Shown here piece after piece: positions 21,866 to 24,618 of a DNA stretch of 24,618 nt; the first letter of the stretch is position 1; every line of letters starts with the position of its first letter. Position numbers and translations under genes: made by a program. The notes beneath the pieces were generated by a model. It worked only from the letters and a program-made list of their open reading frames with translations. It did not search any database and was not told where the DNA came from. The DNA comes from DASSLY01 sp035689185 (GTDB lineage Bacteria; Actinomycetota; Actinomycetes; Actinomycetales; Dermatophilaceae), in assembly GCA_035689185.1 (NCBI GenBank), contig DASSLY010000006.1:1-24618 (forward strand), written 5' to 3'.

Positions 21866-22888
21866 GTGGCCCATGCCCGGTTCATGGACCTGTCCTTCCG
21901 CCACGCGGTGGAGATCCGCCACGATGCCGCCGCCCTGGACGAGCCCGGGGTCTGGGTCGTCGTGGCGACCTTCGAGGGCGCGCTGACCTGCGTCCGCTTC
22001 GCCCAGGCGGCTCCCGCCGTGCGGCCAGTGGCGCGGCCCGTGGCGCGGTGGGTCCCGCTGGGCGGTGAGTGGACCAGCTCGCTGGGCGCCGCGGCATACC
22101 AGCGGGGGGTGCAGGAGGTGCGCCGCCGGGTCGCGGCGGGCACCGTCTACCAGGTCAACCTCTGCCGGGTGCTGTCGCAGCCGCTGGCCGCGGACGCCGA
22201 CCTCGACGCCCTCTCGCTGCTGCTGCTGCGTGCCAACCCGGCGCCGTATGCGGCACGCGTCCACCTGCCCGAGGCTTCGCTGGACCTGGTCTGCGCGTCG
22301 CCGGAGGCGTTCCTGCTGCGGGCCGGGGACCGGTTGGAGTCGCGCCCGATCAAGGGCACCGCGGCCTCCGTCGAGGCGATGCTGACCAAGGACTACGCCG
22401 AGAACGTCATGATCGTCGACCTGGTCCGCAACGACCTCTCCCAGGTATGCCGCGCCGGCTCGATCAGCGTCGACGCGCTGTGCGCACCGGAAGGACACCC
22501 AGGGCTGGTGCACCTGGTCAGCCGCGTGTCCGGGCAGCTGCGACCGGGCGCGACCTGGGCCGACATCCTGCAGGCGAGCTTCCCGCCGGGCTCGGTGTCC
22601 GGCGCGCCCAAGTCATCCGCGCTGGCCACCATCGGCGACCTGGAGCCGGTGCCGCGCGGCCCGTACTGCGGCGCGATCGGCTTCGTCGACAACGACCGGG
22701 GCCGGGCGGAATTGGCAGTGGGCATCCGCACGTTCTGGGCCGAGGACGACGACCAGGGGCGGCGGTGGTTGCGGTTCGGGGCGGGCGCGGGCATCACCTG
22801 GGGATCCGAGCCGGCGGCGGAGTGGGCGGAGACCGAGCTCAAGGCTGCCCGGCTGGTCGGCCTGGCGTCTGGCAGGGTGAGGGGGTGA
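21866..22888 (+). CDS. pabB: Aminodeoxychorismate synthase component I-type chorismate-binding enzyme
   Basis: This 340-aa protein is the chorismate-binding domain alone. The marks are AAAYQRGVQEVRRRVAAGTV with YQVNLCR, SRPIKGTAASVEAMLTKDYA, ENVMIVDLVRNDLSQVC, GHPGLVHLVSRVSG and the final FPPGSVSGAPK, which holds the conserved Lys. The reaction aminates chorismate to 4-amino-4-deoxychorismate for folate. The next gene encodes the matching lyase, which supports PabB over anthranilate synthase (TrpE). The N-terminal domain of TrpE is largely missing. No glutaminase (PabA) is adjacent, so a shared PabA/TrpG elsewhere or free ammonia must supply nitrogen. Start: GTG 21866 with AGGA eight bases upstream; ATG 21884 is an alternative. 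Confidence 0.88.
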   Translation: MAHARFMDLSFRHAVEIRHDAAALDEPGVWVVVATFEGALTCVRFAQAAPAVRPVARPVARWVPLGGEWTSSLGAAAYQRGVQEVRRRVAAGTVYQVNLCRVLSQPLAADADLDALSLLLLRANPAPYAARVHLPEASLDLVCASPEAFLLRAGDRLESRPIKGTAASVEAMLTKDYAENVMIVDLVRNDLSQVCRAGSISVDALCAPEGHPGLVHLVSRVSGQLRPGATWADILQASFPPGSVSGAPKSSALATIGDLEPVPRGPYCGAIGFVDNDRGRAELAVGIRTFWAEDDDQGRRWLRFGAGAGITWGSEPAAEWAETELKAARLVGLASGRVRG

Positions 22889-23727
22889 GCGACGTCAGGG
22901 TCTGGGTGAACGGGGACCTGGTCGACCCGGGCGCGCCGTCGATCTCGGCGCTGGACCACGGCATCACCGTCGGCGACGGCGCCTTCGAGACGTGCAAGGT
23001 GGTCGACGGCGAGGTCTTCGCGCTCACCCGGCACCTGCGCCGGATGGACCGGTCCCTGGCCGGGCTCGGCCTGCCCACCGCAGACCACGGGCTCATCCGC
23101 AAGGGCGTCGACGCGGTGCTGTCGCTGGGCCCGCTTCCGTTCGGCCGGCTGCGGTTCACCGTCACCGGCGGCCCCGGGCCGCCCGGCTCCGACCGGGCCG
23201 ACTCGGCCCTGACCACCCTGGTCACCGCCGGCCCGCAGCCGCGGCCACCGGTGTCGACGACGGTCGTCGTGGTGCCGTGGACCCGCAACGAACGGGCGGC
23301 GACAGCGGGGCTGAAGACCACGTCATACGCGGACAACGTCGTCGCGCTGGCCTACGCCAAGCAGCGGGGCGCGCACGAGGCGGTCTTCGCCAACACCAGG
23401 GGCAACCTGTGCGAGGGCACCGGGTCGAACGTGTTCGTGGTCGCCGGCGGGCGGGTGCTGACGCCGCCGCTGGCCGACGGGCCGCTGGCCGGGATCACCC
23501 GGGAGCTGGTGCTGGAGTGGGCCGCGGCCGACGGCCTGCCGGTCCAGGAGGCGACGATGCCCGTGTCGGTGCTGGGGACCTGCGACGAGGCGTTCCTGAC
23601 CTCCTCGACCAGGGACGTGGCCGCCATCGGTGTGGTCGACGGGCGCGAGCTGGCGGCACCCGGGCCGCTGACGGCCAGGGTCGCGTCGGTGTTCGCGGCC
23701 CGGGCCGCCGAGCGGATGGACCCGTGA
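22885..23727 (+). CDS. pabC: 4-amino-4-deoxychorismate lyase-type class IV aminotransferase-fold enzyme
   Basis: This 280-aa PLP enzyme is of fold type IV. VWVNGDLVDPGAPSISALDH, then GITVGDGAFETCKV is the N-terminal signature. TAGLKTTSYADNVVALAYA carries the candidate Schiff-base Lys. ANTRGNLCEGTGSNVFVV is the cofactor-phosphate block with the conserved Glu, and FLTSSTRDVAAI is the C-terminal block. It converts aminodeoxychorismate to p-aminobenzoate and pyruvate; branched-chain or D-amino acid transaminase is the alternative. It starts at GTG 22885 inside the pabB stop (GTGA), so the two are coupled. Its own TGA overlaps a GTG that once started the next gene. Confidence 0.88.
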   Translation: MSDVRVWVNGDLVDPGAPSISALDHGITVGDGAFETCKVVDGEVFALTRHLRRMDRSLAGLGLPTADHGLIRKGVDAVLSLGPLPFGRLRFTVTGGPGPPGSDRADSALTTLVTAGPQPRPPVSTTVVVVPWTRNERAATAGLKTTSYADNVVALAYAKQRGAHEAVFANTRGNLCEGTGSNVFVVAGGRVLTPPLADGPLAGITRELVLEWAAADGLPVQEATMPVSVLGTCDEAFLTSSTRDVAAIGVVDGRELAAPGPLTARVASVFAARAAERMDP

Positions 23728-24041
23728 GCCTGCGGCTCCGCCCGATGGGGAGCAGGAGTGGCTGGACCACTCCGGCGACGGGGTCGACCGGCTGCGGCTG
23801 TGCCTGGCCGAGGAACGGCGCGGAACATGCGTGCGCGGCTACGACGTTGAGGTCGAGCAGGGTCGGCGCCGCGAAGGATGGGGGCAGGGTGGTGATGGGG
23901 CACACGCAACGCTGGGCTCTCGACGTCGCGGCGTCACGGACCGCGGTGAGCGCCTTCGGCGGCGACACGGCGGCCCCTGCCCTCTTCCGGGCGCTGGGGT
24001 ACGCCGAGGAGGCTGTGCCCATGGGCAAGGCGCCGTCGTGA
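23724..24041 (+). pseudogene. Broken GNAT acetyltransferase remnant in the pab operon
   Basis: The frame opens with GTG 23724 in the pabC stop (GTGA) as V-S-L-R-L-R-P-M, a typical GNAT beginning. It is shifted after MG; the next frame continues as GEQEWLDHSGDGVDRLRLCL plus AEERRG, the expected first helices. The original frame returns at the end with DTAAPALFRALGYAEEAVPM followed by GKAPS, a GNAT C-terminus ('A-x-x-L-Y/F-R-x-L-G-Y'). About half of a normal 160-180-residue protein is missing, and the acetyl-CoA loop R-x-x-G-x-G/A is absent. Its stop overlaps the GTG of the next gene, so both ends keep operon junctions. This is a frameshift plus internal loss of a real gene; the last segment alone could still be translated. 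Confidence 0.6.
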
Positions 24042-24481
24042 CGAAGCCGGGCGACGACGGCAACATCTTCCTCGACGCGCAGGACGACGACTGGGCCTGG
24101 CGCCGCCGGCTCCGCGCCAACCCGGTGACCCGCCACGCCTACCGGGTCGCCGTCGCGGTGGTCGGCCTGGCCATCGTGGTCCTTGGGCTGGTGCTCGTCC
24201 CCGCCCCTGGGCCCGGGTGGCTGATCGTCTTCGCCGGCATCGCGGTCTGGGCGACCGAGTTCGAGTGGGCGCAGAACCTGCTGCGGTTCGCCCGCAGGAC
24301 GCTGCACCGCTGGACCGAGTGGATGAAGGCCCAGCCGGTCTGGGTGCGTGTCCTGGTCGGCCTGGCGACGCTTCTGGCGGTGCTGGCGGTCTTCTGGCTG
24401 CTGTTCAAGCTCGCCGGAGTGCCCGGCTTCTTCCCCGACGGGGTGGAGGGCTGGCTGAAGGACAGCGCCGGGCTGGGGTGA
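24038..24481 (+). CDS. TIGR02611/PGPGW-type membrane protein
   Basis: This 147-aa protein starts at GTG 24038 overlapping the remnant's stop (GTGA). The diagnostic block is LVPAPGPGWLIVFAGIAVWA followed by TEFEWAQNLL, giving the P-G-P-G-W motif between membrane helices. A helix precedes it (YRVAVAVVGLAIVVLGLVLV) and another ends the protein (VLVGLATLLAVLAVFWLLFK). Charged segments RRRLRANPVTRHAYR and RFARRTLHRWTEWMK suggest cytoplasmic loops. The family's function is unknown; it is probably the last gene of the pab transcript. No terminator was found before the tRNA. Confidence 0.9.
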   Translation: MTKPGDDGNIFLDAQDDDWAWRRRLRANPVTRHAYRVAVAVVGLAIVVLGLVLVPAPGPGWLIVFAGIAVWATEFEWAQNLLRFARRTLHRWTEWMKAQPVWVRVLVGLATLLAVLAVFWLLFKLAGVPGFFPDGVEGWLKDSAGLG

Positions 24482-24496
24482 TCGGTCGCCGTCGGC

Positions 24497-24502
24497 TATC
24501 CT
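24497..24502 (+). promoter_or_regulatory. Possible -10 box for the tRNA
   Basis: TATCCT lies 40 bases upstream of the tRNA 5' end; no clear -35 was seen at 16-18 bases upstream. GGTATGCC occurs between the -10 and the tRNA. Confidence 0.3.
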
Positions 24503-24542
24503 TCGTGACCGTTGCGCACGCGCGGTATGCCGCGTCGCACCC

Positions 24543-24618
24543 GGACGTGTAGCTCAGTTGGTTAGAGCGTTCGCTTCACACGCGAGAGGTCAGGGGTTCG
24601 AGTCCCTTCACGTCCACC
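24543..24618 (+). tRNA. tRNA-Val(CAC), window ends inside CCA
   Basis: The acceptor GGACGTG (24543-24549) pairs with CACGTCC (24609-24615). The D-arm is GCTC-AGTTGGTTA-GAGC. The anticodon loop TTCACAC gives anticodon CAC, reading GUG Val. The T-loop is TTCGAGT. The discriminator is A, then CC at the window end; the final A is outside. Confidence 0.95.

Overview
The window is 24.6 kb of very GC-rich DNA with mostly G/C third codon positions, frequent GTG starts, many 4-nt GTGA/ATGA gene overlaps and terminator hairpins without U-tracts. That is the style of a high-GC Actinomycetota chromosome. Gene families typical of the phylum (Asp23/Gls24 operon with a DUF6286-type protein, TIGR02611/PGPGW protein, DUF6328, DUF389) support this. 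A family-level placement (perhaps Intrasporangiaceae-like) is only a guess. Most of the window is ordinary chromosome, with a few accessory-looking patches. No transposase, phage gene or CRISPR array was seen.

Region 1 (1-1151): the 3' end of a GNAT acetyltransferase, then a gene-poor stretch that holds the decayed C-terminal part of an IclR-type regulator. Region 2 (1152-7154, all minus strand): a Rieske-ThDP oxidase fusion translationally coupled to a CPA2 cation/proton antiporter, then a DUF1003 protein, a four-helix membrane protein, a NarK-like transporter and a small cupin. Two nearly identical DevR/DosR-like boxes (2947-2964 and 3481-3497) lie upstream of the NarK-like gene and of the membrane protein, suggesting a hypoxia/NO/redox-responsive energy-metabolism cluster. 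Region 3 (7234-11344): a hypothetical protein and a 1039-aa secreted protein with two propeller-like halves and three Ig-like domains, closed by a perfect 20-bp-stem terminator.

Region 4 (11487-14807): dodecin, then a seven-gene Asp23/Gls24 envelope-stress operon with a perfect TGTGA-N6-TCACA (Crp/GlxR-type) site in front. The operon includes a mini protein with an HPD J-domain signature and a 59-aa DUF2273-like membrane peptide. Region 5 (14965-18049): a stand-alone glucose-6-phosphate dehydrogenase, a DUF389 membrane protein and a divergent DUF6328 protein. Region 6 (18113-20107): an M6 metalloprotease without a visible signal peptide and a small partner gene, framed by hairpins and an operator-like palindrome.

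Region 7 (20111-21804): a CapA-family lipoprotein gene flanked on both sides by unrelated tandem-repeat arrays, an exact 14-bp x 12 array at its 3' side and a roughly 35-bp composite array at its 5' side. A 76-bp concentric palindrome lies at the start of the second array. Region 8 (21866-24618): a folate operon (pabB-pabC), a frameshifted and shrunken GNAT remnant that keeps its GTGA overlaps on both sides, a PGPGW membrane protein, and tRNA-Val(CAC) running to the window edge. Across the window the octamer GGTATGCC/GGCATACC appears far more often than base composition predicts.
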